From Harmonia axyridis (lineage: Eukaryota > Arthropoda > Insecta > Coleoptera > Coccinellidae): DNA of 64,000 nt. The stretch lies in contig NC_059503.1 of the NCBI RefSeq assembly GCF_914767665.1, forward strand, positions 11,346,001-11,410,000, read 5' to 3'. A program made the translations under genes and the position numbers. The notes beneath the pieces were generated by a model. It ran no database searches. It saw only the letters and a list, made by a program, of their open reading frames with translations, and was not told the origin of the DNA. This document shows positions 54,577 through 64,000 of the stretch, piece by piece (the first letter of the stretch is position 1; each line of letters begins with the position of its first letter).

Positions 54577-57036
54577 TTTGATTAGCCATTTTCAGAACCA
54601 TTCTTCCAGAGAGCTCACGTCATCTTGGAGGTATTTGGTTAACGATCGCTTAAATTTTGAGTGTGGACCAGATCCACTAAGTTCGATTGAAAAATAATAA
54701 TTAAATATATAAAATAAAAAAATAATTAAATATTGAAGGGATGTCTAAGGACAGGAGAGATTTTTTTTGTCGATTTTGGTCATAGATTGTAGTGATCCTT
54801 TTTCAAGCAACCCGCATGGCAACTGAAGAACAAAACCTGATAGAGGATTTTTAGCAGGTTATGTATTCATAGATTGCCTATTGAGTTCTGTTCGTGGTCT
54901 AGCTTGTTATAAATCATTAGTTGGTAATGTTGAAGTAGTCCGAAAAGGTGAAGTTGACGAAGTATTTTTTGAACTTTCAAATTTTGTAATATTTTCATCA
55001 TTAAAATGTACAAATCCCTTAATCTCATTGGCTCAGAAATTTGGATATGATTCTATCTTTTTCCTTTCAATTTATTGTGGTTATTTGAATTGTCACCATT
55101 TTATAATGGAAAATTCAACATTTATTACTCCTTTCGGGTTCAATTTTTTTCTGTTTTCATATTGAATTATGATTAATGTGTTTGGTGAAACGAAAAGATA
55201 AGAAGATTTTGTTTGAATTGATAAGAAGCCTTTGAATATAAATATCTGTCGTTTGTTTGAATTAATTCTTGATTAATTGATCTGATTTGTTTTCCTCTAC
55301 GATTTCGTGCCAGGTTATTTTGTGAATACACAAACCAATCAATACACCTATATGGGGAGGCAGGTTTTCATCTGTGCTCTTGTATCATACGTTGAAATGT
55401 ATGATTTCTCATTCACAATTCTTCTACTAATACTGAGATTCATCGACACACACATTGAATTTAACAATTTTTTGTTTTGCACTTTCCCAAATGAATATAT
55501 GCATTTCAAATTATCAAAATTTTCTAATGTAAGAAATAATACTATCACCCAGGATGTAGAGTTTATCATAACAAACACAGTAGAACTAACTTACTATACA
55601 GGATCTAAGTAGAAGTGATACCAGTGAGGGCCATCTCGAAGTGTGTGTTAGAGCGACGGTACCTTGGTACCTTCCCTGTGGTTGGGTTCGATCATTGAGA
55701 CGCGTGACTGATTTTGACAATTATGGTCTCAGCATGATGTGCTTAGGATATTATGGTCTCAGTATTACATGGACTTAGTATTGAATTATGAATTGCTTAT
55801 ATGTATTTATTGTATTCTCAGCAGAAAGTTTGATGACTTCACATCTGTGTAGTGTGGTAGTTGCGGAACAACCTGTAGGTTCGTTGCCAACGTTATAAAT
55901 TCCCAGTAATAATCTGTTAGTATAATACGGAAATTTCGAATGAAATACACGCCCCTCGGGGAATATTGTCAATTAAAAAGTTGCAAATTCAACGAGAAGT
56001 GAAAACATAAATAGTATCATTAGCGTGTGTTCCTCCGTATATTTCTCGAATTCCCCCTCAGCATGGAATTATTTCTTCGTCTTCGTTAAACGTAAAGCCT
56101 TACCTCATGCGGCTTTTCAGAATCCGCTCTGACTTCCTCGAACGGCTCTTTGTCTCCCAAGCTCACTAGTTCCTGAAGTGCTTCGAGCTTCTAATTTTCG
56201 ATTAGACGATATGAAAACTTATACGAACATTGTTTCCCTTTCACCTCAGCACGAAATTAAATGAAAACGGGACTGTATGGATCTCAAGGTAGAGGGAACA
56301 TCCCGTTGAGTGCAATTGGAATTCGTGTCGCTCGAATCTGACTATTACACTAATTAAAATCGATCCTACATTAAGTATAATCACAATTATCTCGAAATCT
56401 CTTTGTCTCAATACAATTAGTGCTCAAGCTGGCAACAAACAGTAGAATGAAGTTTATACTGTTTTAATTTGGGGGAGTATATACGAATATTTGCTCTAAT
56501 TGGACTAATTAGACATTTCGCCTGACTACACTTGACAGAAATAAAGCAAGTTAACCTGTTATATACCTCAATTATATAGCCGACTAATTTCCTTTCTAGC
56601 TGGTACTCGCTTGGATTTTATTTACCTAGTTTTATGTATACGGGAATTCCGTTGCATTTCAATAATACCGCAGAAAATTCGAGACAAATCTTTTTATTTA
56701 GAGAGAACTACTTGAACAGATCGTAGTTAAGACTTCTCGAAGCGGTCTTTGTCTGAATTGTTATGCTTGGGTCGGTAAATTCTGAATGGGCCACATTTAA
56801 TAACTGACAAAAAGTTTCTGAAGGCTTCTCTGTGATTCAGTTACACGTCTTTGTTTTGCTTTTTCAATTTCACATTTCAAAACCTTGTTTTTTTGTCTAC
56901 ATATCTTTTTGAGCGAGTTGAGTAATGTGTGATTGTTGAAAGTATCAAAAGGCAATGTATTTATTATTTTGTGTGAACATTTACCCAAATTTGCTCGAAA
57001 TGGGTGCCATACTTGCTCACCGCTGAGCTACAAAGC
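54577..57036. other. Gene-poor stretch
   Basis: Frames 54881-55165 and 55307-55612 have no motif. A ~36-bp imperfect tandem doubling (attatggtctcag...cttag) is at 55720-55772. A B-box-like ggttcgatcat at 55686 has no matching tRNA fold. GC-richer at 56020-56350. Confidence 0.35.
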
Positions 57037-57240
57037 ATCGTTGATACCGAATGCTGTTCACAGCTGTTTAAGAAGAATCAACATGAATTTTTGCGTTTAT
57101 ATGTGAAAGAGTGGATTCATCACTTCATTACTGAGCCAAATGGAGCGTAAGCTGATTACTGGATTTTTGTAGACCCCAAAAAATTCTTCATGGAGAGAAA
57201 TTGGTCTCTTATGAAGAAGTTACATAGTAACAAAATCAAA
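57037..57240 (+). pseudogene. mariner transposase scrap
   Basis: The plus frame reads DTECCSQLFKKNQHEFLRLY then KEWIHHFITEPNGA, the region around the first catalytic site of mariner. The Asp-Glu of the usual M-D-E-T-W is lost (V-K-E-W). After a stop and a gap a tail PKKFFMERNWSLMKK resembles the C-terminal GKKF segment, so the middle third has been deleted. Confidence 0.6.
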
Positions 57241-58378
57241 AATGATTTTTTTTTAAATTGAAGGAGAAACCTCAATGCCACATCTATTGCTATTTTCAAT
57301 TCAAAATTGATTCAAGTCATTTCTATCTCCATGAGAAGAGTACTAAGAAACTCAATTGGTTCAAGACTCCATCAATTCTGTTGATTTGGCAGAGCATTCA
57401 CACTCAACACTTATGATCACTGCTGAATATTCGAACACAACATTCGTGTAACACAGGGGATGCTTCAAGGCTCCATATTGGGACTCATGTTTTTCCTTAA
57501 GTCTAACAAAATGTTTTGCAGGGTAACATCATTTTGGTGAAAAAAATATCGACTCCGCTCATTTGTATTTTTTCAAATCAACATAATTTCTCGAAAACAT
57601 GAGGTTCTGGCTTTTACCGTTAGATTCCGTTAGATTTGACTGACAAACTCTCTATGCAAGTAATACAAGCTCGAGCAAAGTCAGTGTTAATGATCTCATT
57701 CAATATCGAAAAGCCATAACTTTGGCCAATATTGCAGGCTCAATAACCCCTCCAAAAAGTCCGCCGTAAAACTGCCATTGATACCTTTACGATGACACAT
57801 AAAAAATTGCTGTCTATAAAATTTCATCGACCGCTACTAAGGATATGGTGGAATCAATAATGTCGTATACAGGGTTTCAATCGAGGTTTTGCAATTTTTT
57901 TATGACTGCTCCCCTGAAATGGATCGTGATGAAGCCAATCAATTTATATGTGTCTGGAATGGTTCGGTTAATGGGATCGAAGCTAATAATTGCTTTTTTT
58001 AAAGAATGAAAAAATGACAATCTGCATGATGTATATTATACACTTATTCAAATTTAGATATATGTACTTTCTTCAGATCATTAAGTTGAATTCAGTTGGT
58101 AAAGTCACCATTAAACATTGGAACGATTTATTCAATTCTACAATCTGGTTTCTGCTGTTGTTTTTGAAGAGTTCTACAGAAATTTATTCATAATGTTATT
58201 TGAGGTTGGAATTCATGAAAAAAACATTGAAAAGCACAAAATAATGGTAAGAGTATTTTTGGGTCGTTGCAAAATGGCGAATGCGCCCCCTTCTACATTG
58301 AAAATTGCCTACACTTTCCCAACAGTTCGTTAGTATTACTAATTCACGCACATGTTGAATGGACCATTCAGAACTTCT
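57241..58378. other. Gene-free stretch
   Basis: No motif-bearing frame. gtatacagggtttcaat at 57868 resembles ends of interspersed repeats seen elsewhere in the window. Confidence 0.35.
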
Positions 58379-58441
58379 AGTCAAGTTCTTGATTCGTGAT
58401 TGGCCAGTCAAGTTCTTGATTCGTGATTGGCCTGTCAAGTT
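58379..58441 (+). repeat. 27-bp tandem repeat, 2.3 units
   Basis: agtcaagttcttgattcgtg + attggcc, twice identically, then a partial third unit. Confidence 0.95.
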
Positions 58442-59750
58442 AGATGTTCTCAGATTAGCTTATTATGTCAAGTCAATTATAAATAACGAATTTCTGATAT
58501 CTGACTATAATTTGTTAATGGAATAGTGTTATGAAATACTACTTGGTATTGAATTTATCTCATAAGTCTTCATTTTAATTCTATTGATGCATAAATTGAC
58601 AGACTTATGGTATTAGTAATCATATTTTTTTCATATGTTCCCGATATATTTTGTTTAGTCAGGTCCTTCTCCTGAACCTGTTGGTACTATACTTCAACCA
58701 CGTTTCTTTCTGGCTTTTGGGAATTCAATACCCATGGAGCTAAGAAAATAGATAGAAGGAAAGGAAAGTGAACATTTCTGCTCGATCCCGAATACAAGAG
58801 AGATGGAAGTTTAGTGTCACCAATCACAATCGAGCAAGCCGATTGTGTGTGCGAGCCATAGGCGTGGATTTGATTGTTGAATGCTTTATCAGGAATAATT
58901 TTTTCATAACTTCACAATTGCCAAATTATTGAACTGAGAAATCGTTGACCCTTTTGAAACACTAAAGAATTTTTATGAATAAATCACATTGTAAACTATT
59001 GAAATTAATCAAATTATGTTACGCTATTGCTAAAGTGTCCCGTCAGACAAGAAGTGACGAATGTTGGCATCAAAACAAATGCATCAGTTACAAGGCGATT
59101 TCCGTTCCTCTTATCAATGTTCTAAGTGTTTCTTGGAAGCGAATCGCTCGTTGTGCGTACGCGAACTTTACAAAACGGGTATTCTGTCTTTCTAGGTTTT
59201 CGTGTACCAATATTTTGTTTTCGGAAGAAGCTCATTTTACCTTATAAGCCATGTAGATGAGCAGAACTACAGCTACTGGAGTGCAACGTTTTTGAAACCC
59301 CTCAATTGGCCAAAGATGACCTTCACCAGGTATTTAAGTGTAAGATTGAATGAGTGTCGTGAACGCGAGTGTAGATATTCAGAAGATATGAATATTAAGA
59401 AATATTTTCCCGAAAAATTTATTTCCAGCATAATTATTTTCAATCGCTTTCTTATAATGAACTTTTTTGTTGGATACAAAATTCAAGTACCGTTAACAAT
59501 TTCGTGTCAATAGTGGCACCAGACCCATGGAAAAATCCAGAATAATATGAAAAAAATTGAGGAAATTATTCATTCATGTACCACTTGCACCCTTGGAGAC
59601 CACCTTTATGTAGTTTTGCGGTCAGTTCGATGGACCAATCAACGACGCCCTCGCAATAACGTCGATGATCACAAATAATTTCAACCCCCGTTATGAATCG
59701 TCGGAACATGAAACAAATTCCTCTGATTCGCCGACTGTAACGCTTTGATT
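58442..59750. other. Gene-free stretch
   Basis: Frames at 58975-59247 and 59202-59513 carry no motif. No repeat recognised. Confidence 0.35.
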
Positions 59751-60200
59751 CAATCAGTACCGCACGTTAGTGTCCGGCCCATTGGGTTTTGGGTTCGCCG
59801 AATTAAATATATCCGTGAATTCCTTCATTAAGAGACCGCGACGATATAGGCCCCGCGCACACGTACACACATTTATTGTGAATAACCGGACTGCGTCCGG
59901 TATGAGATTAATGAATTCCCGGAATCGTGGAATATTTCTAATTACGTCGTTTTCGCGTGTTCCAGCCGCGGGCCATTCATTACCAGTCATCAAACATGTA
60001 TGGCGCTTCGCATCGGTCCAAAAGAACCAATTATTGAAATTCTCCGGAGTGTGTTTGTTGCCTCCTCCATTCGATGGGGCTTTCGAGCCACGTTTCCACC
60101 CTTCAATCAAGGTAGTTTTGAAGCGTTTGACTGTGTGTCGATGAGCGGTTTCGGGATCAATCCGGATTTGTTCACTTCTATCCGGAATATTCTTCGTTGA
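59751..60200. other. GC-richer block with long opposed open frames
   Basis: A 118-codon minus frame and a 124-codon plus frame overlap almost completely. Neither shows a domain, signal or splice context. Best read as a stop-poor, CpG-containing conserved or regulatory block. Confidence 0.4.
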
Positions 60201-60249
60201 AAGCGTTTCGAAAAAAAAAGACTCGAGGAAACACTCTGTCAGGTAAAGT

Positions 60250-60505
60250 TTTTCAACTGCTATACTTGATTAGTCATATTGTCATACTTGACTTGATTAG
60301 TCATATTGTCATACTTGACTTGATATTCAAGCTACTTGACTTGAAAGCAAGTTAAGTTCAAGTAAAGTAGTAGTTTTGCAATGTTAAGTTAAGTATTCGA
60401 TAAATAAATACTCAACTTGACATTGAAAAACTACAACTTGAGCTGAACTTGATTTGATTTCAAGTCAAGTCCAAGTCAAGTAGCTTGAATATCAAGTCAA
60501 GCCGT
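60250..60505. mobile_element. CAAG-rich palindromic MITE, copy 2
   Basis: Mirrored segments ttgatattcaagctacttga / tcaagtagcttgaatatcaa and tagtagttttgcaatgt / acattgaaaaactac lie around a centre near 60400. Same internal words as the copy at 22303-22556 (aagtagtagttt, caagctacttg). A short direct doubling (gattagtcatattgtcatac) sits at its left edge, 60268-60310. Its left end lacks the 17-bp terminal repeat, while the right end keeps aagccgttgtg in place of aagccgtgaatc. Confidence 0.75.
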
Positions 60506-60900
60506 TGTGTAGAAGAGCACAGGGTTGCGCTGCTGAATATTTTCATCTTAAACTTGTTGGTCCCTGGATACGTTATTTTGATTATATTTATTGCAAATTA
60601 ATTTGCAGGGTTAGGCCATTGAAATCTGACAACAAAATCGGATTTTTATTCAACCAAGCAAATACTTGTTCCCTTCGGTGTGGTGGTGTGCATCATCGTG
60701 CTGATAGACATATTTCCAATATGCTTTCTAGATCATGAATGAAGTCAGAAGTTGTGCACTAAAAATCTCCATTTGAACGATCATTCATAACACCAACTGG
60801 ATTCAAATCATTTTTGGAAATACCATCTCACACGTAGACACTAAAACCTTGCTGAAATCTTTTTAATCAGTCTCAGTACAATGAAAGTAACGTAAATCGC
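60506..60900. other. Non-coding stretch
   Basis: The 77-codon plus frame 60505-60738 has no motif. Confidence 0.35.
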
Positions 60901-60914
60901 TTGGACAAAAAGTC

Positions 60915-61740
60915 CAAGTATAAAGTATATCGATGGATCAAAATCAGAAAGGCACAGGTATTGGTGTATATGGGCCTAAAACGATGATCTCTAGAAGTCT
61001 AGGAAGTGAGCCCTCTTTTTTGTAAACCGAGAAACTAGCTGTCTATGCTTGCTCCCAAGAATGTTCCAAAAAAAACCACAAAGGGGCGCGTTTTAACAGC
61101 ACTAGGGACAGTCAGGCCACGCTGACATCAGTGGAATCATATAGCCAGGGTTCTCTACTGGTATGGAAGTGCCGTATACCATAAAGCAACTGACCAGAGG
61201 GAATAAAATAACTCTACTAGGATACCAGGGCATTATGGTATTGTAGGAAACGAAAAAGCCGATGAACTTGAAAAAAGGGCAACAAGATTAATACCTTATG
61301 GTCCTAATCCTTGCTGTGGGATTGAAAAGACCAATGTAAGGCAGAGGTACAACAATGAGAGTAGCATAATGAAAAAACTCTCTGGAGAAACACTCCGGGT
61401 CTCTTTCAGGCAAAGAAATTGGTGGTGCTTTCACCGACCTTTACCAGGAAGCTCCTGAAGCTACCACGAGCTGAGCTTCGGGTAATAGTGGGACTGCTGA
61501 CAGGACACTGTCAGTTCTAATACCTTTTGTTCTATATGGATAAGTCAGTTGGTGAGATCTGCAGGCTCTACGGAAAGGAAATAGAAACAGCTGAACACAT
61601 AGTGTGCAAATGTCCGGAGCTGACCCCCCTAAATAAAGATTATAATTTGGGAGCTACATCCCTATCTTCATAAAAAACTTTATTTCTACTATGGCCAATC
61701 CTGGTCTTGTGTGATTTCAACATTTAAAAGACTTGCATTG
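60915..61740 (+). mobile_element. Jockey-type LINE: RNase H domain and C-terminal tail
   Basis: YIDGSKSEKGTGIGVYG is the start of RNase H (first catalytic Asp), followed by SLGSEPSFL and EKLAVYAC. After frame breaks, NKITLLGYQGHYGIVGNEKA then DELEKRA gives the last block, followed by LPRAELRVIVGLLTGHCQ, EICRLYGKEIETAEHIVCKC and PEL. Same family and order as the minus-strand fragment at 29.4-30.0 kb. Several frameshifts and stops. Confidence 0.85.
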
Positions 61741-64000
61741 AAACTCGATATGTTTGAATTTCAGATTTTAGCTGAATGTATGCAATTCGTTCAAAACTTT
61801 TTATATATTTGGAGGATTCCATATAAATTGATTATCTGATGATTATATGTTCCTACTATTTTAAAAATCTATTATTATGCCACCTAAACTGCTAATCTAC
61901 AGCCTCTCAGTTCCTTTTGAATACCAATTCTAAAAAAACTGAACCATTATATATAAATATCATGAATCAATCACATCCAAACAAAAACAAACCCTTCAAT
62001 ATGAATCGGAAAAAACTGCTCCGAAAAATTCCAAAAAACGACCTACACCACCTACGCAAGATTTATCGTTTCCATAAATCTAATACATAGACATTTATTG
62101 ACGAATTTCCATAACAAACCGGGAACCTAGGGCAGCTCCTCGGAATATCTGTCGAATCTTCGATTTCAATGAAAAATAGGAAACCCTAACTACCCTTGAT
62201 TCATCCGAACTTCCTCCGACAAACATCCCGGAGTATTCAGGCCAGCGGAGAAGGAATAACAGAGTGAAGTTCCAACTATAAAGATTAAAGAAAATGAGCA
62301 AAAGGAAAATATTCTGGTCGATAAGGTGGATACTCTTAGAACCTTGTAGCATTAAATACGTTAGCTACGTAAGATGATTACGAAAGTTGGCTCGTTCTTC
62401 AATGGGTGCTCGAAGAGGTCTGGATATCCTTTAGTCTTTATGGCTTTGTTTACCGTGCCTCGTATGCACTTTTATATAAGGCTTTCGTGGAGTGGCTTCC
62501 AAACATGTCATGGGCTTTTATTTGCCTACCTGTTTTGAAAGAACCATCTATTATTTTGATAGGAGGCTACTTTTGGGTGCTCAGGGTGGAAATAAGTAGT
62601 GGACGCTCGGTGTGCGGTAAATAGAAAGTACACTAAATTAAAGTGTGTGTATATGCAGTATATGCTTTCAATATGAGTGTGGGACAATTTTTATAGTCTT
62701 AATCACTATTGGAAATTATTCTAAGTCTATTCGTTTATGAGATACAGAGTGTTTTATGGATTCCCACAAAAATTATCAACCGGTAGAACTCTTGAATGCT
62801 TTTATAGATTTTAATGAGAGTTTTAAATAATACGGATGGGATAAAGACCAATATTCACGTTTCATTTGTTACTCAAGAGCGCAGACTCAGACTAGAAAAT
62901 TAAATTTTTCATTTCTCCTCTAGTTCATTATCAATTATTTTTAAAACAAATAAACGCTCATAAACTACATTGAACTCTATTAAATAAGCCTATTAACCAT
63001 ACAGTCGAATTCTGTACCCACATTTTATGTAACATTTATGTAACATCAAACATCGAATGAACATACTTCAAATTATTGTGGATTCGGACCGATTAATATC
63101 TCAATAATATAAATTATGAAAGTTAAATGGTTAAATACTCGATGAAGGGGATTTGATATATGTATCGAAATCATGACAACATTGTGCTAAAACCTTCACA
63201 ATTTGATATATACTTTTTTCTCGAGAAATACAATTCCAAATTGACAAATTATTGAAAACCAATCATGATGAAATGAATTATCCAAAACTGTACGAATTGA
63301 GTAAACGGTTAGTGAATTGAATAACTGAATAAAGACACATTTACGTTTTGGAATTTTTTTATTATTGATATTTATATTTGTAGATTTATTTTTTTTAAAT
63401 TGAATCAATGGTCATGACTCGTAATAGTATAGGCACATCCAGACGTAAAAATCCTCACTTTCGGAAGTAATACATTGCACTAAACAAAATAATTGAAACA
63501 TGCATAATTCCTGAACTTGGAAATTCTTTCAGTTGAAATATAAATCCAAAGCCTTGAATCGGAAACTACATGATAATTGGTCGACTTTTCCCAGGCATTC
63601 GAAGATGACGCCAATTAAATCACTCAGATAAACGGAGAGATCTCATCCGGAAAGTTATCAAAAGAAAGCGATCGAAAGCGATCTCGAATATTATAGCAGT
63701 AGAAGAATCGAGTGCACCTTGAACGATTGTCCGTGCCATTACAAATCCCGTATCTATAGCAGGCTAATTAGGAGGAGATTCATTATAAACAGTTGTTATG
63801 GTAACGGCAGCATGTTTTCTACATGACTGCCACTTTCAGCTTATTGGAAGCATCAATGAGGAATGTTCAAGTCGTTGTAATGAGCCAGTTATTCGTCTGG
63901 TTACTAGGGAGACAGAGGGAATGGAAACAGCGCAATCGAGGGCAACGCGGCAGATCGCGAATCAGGGGATCAACCGTTGGGATGAACTGAAAACAGGTGG
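61741..64000. other. Gene-free right end
   Basis: Frames 62095-62352 (minus) and 62406-62624 (plus) are hydrophobic but start at non-ATG codons or lack context. The rest is AT-rich, turning GC-richer after about 63580. No repeat recognised. Confidence 0.4.

Noticed and set aside
55620..55710. tRNA-like B box ggttcgatcat
   Set aside because: No A box at the right spacing and no acceptor stem pairing.
1..64000. LTR retrotransposon, rRNA, CRISPR or bacterial-type operon
   Set aside because: No long terminal repeat pair with TG...CA ends, no rRNA core sequence, no regularly spaced repeat array and no tightly packed ORFs were seen.

Overview
The window is AT-rich nuclear DNA from an arthropod, most likely an insect. 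The evidence is GT-AG spliced coding sequence, several Tc1/mariner lineages, non-LTR retrotransposon tails of insect type, many palindromic MITE-like elements, and no operon-like packing of ORFs. A beetle is plausible but cannot be shown from sequence alone. Most open frames are chance ORFs. The window reads as a gene-poor intergenic or long-intron region loaded with decayed transposons, with isolated blocks of more GC- and CpG-rich sequence.

Left end (1-9 kb): the best gene evidence is a two-exon minus-strand gene (coding exons 2795-2821 and 2014-2538) encoding an acidic Ser/Asn-rich protein of about 183 aa that I do not recognise. Its second exon and flanks occur again at 1-456, running off the window. 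The second copy lacks the ~1.2 kb that holds exon 1 and the upstream region. A further possible exon (8023-8179) lies upstream on the same strand.

9-31 kb: MITEs and foldback elements (8989-9218, 9329-9886, 11124-12011, 14810-15530, 16938-17115, 22303-22556), two related dead mariner copies (12.7-13.4 kb on minus, 26.8-27.9 kb on plus), a 17-bp minisatellite beside a CpG-rich block (13.8-14.6 kb), and non-LTR retrotransposon fragments near 6.2, 10.9, 17.3-17.9, 19.5-20.4, 25.1 and 29.4-30.0 kb. A small plus-strand ORF with a signal-peptide-like start lies at 10.5 kb.

30-47 kb: a pair of ~340-bp inverted repeats (30.1 and 31.7 kb) encloses a CpG-rich block and a small palindromic MITE. Further on are a reverse-transcriptase fragment (35.6 kb), a different mariner lineage (36.3-36.8 kb), a candidate terminal exon of a membrane protein on minus (41291-41410), an internally deleted DDE transposon with recognisable ends (42709-43647), and a diverged family of three ~0.2-0.4 kb repeats (44.2, 45.6 and 46.2 kb).

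47-64 kb: mostly featureless AT-rich DNA, with a basic minus-strand open frame (47990-48519), a possible signal-peptide exon (54364-54462), a mariner scrap (57.0 kb), a second member of the 22.3-kb palindrome family (60.25 kb) and an RNase H/C-terminal retrotransposon fragment (60.9-61.7 kb). No rRNA, CRISPR array, convincing tRNA or LTR pair was found. No genes work together as a pathway here; the interest is in the duplicated exon and the layered repeat structure.
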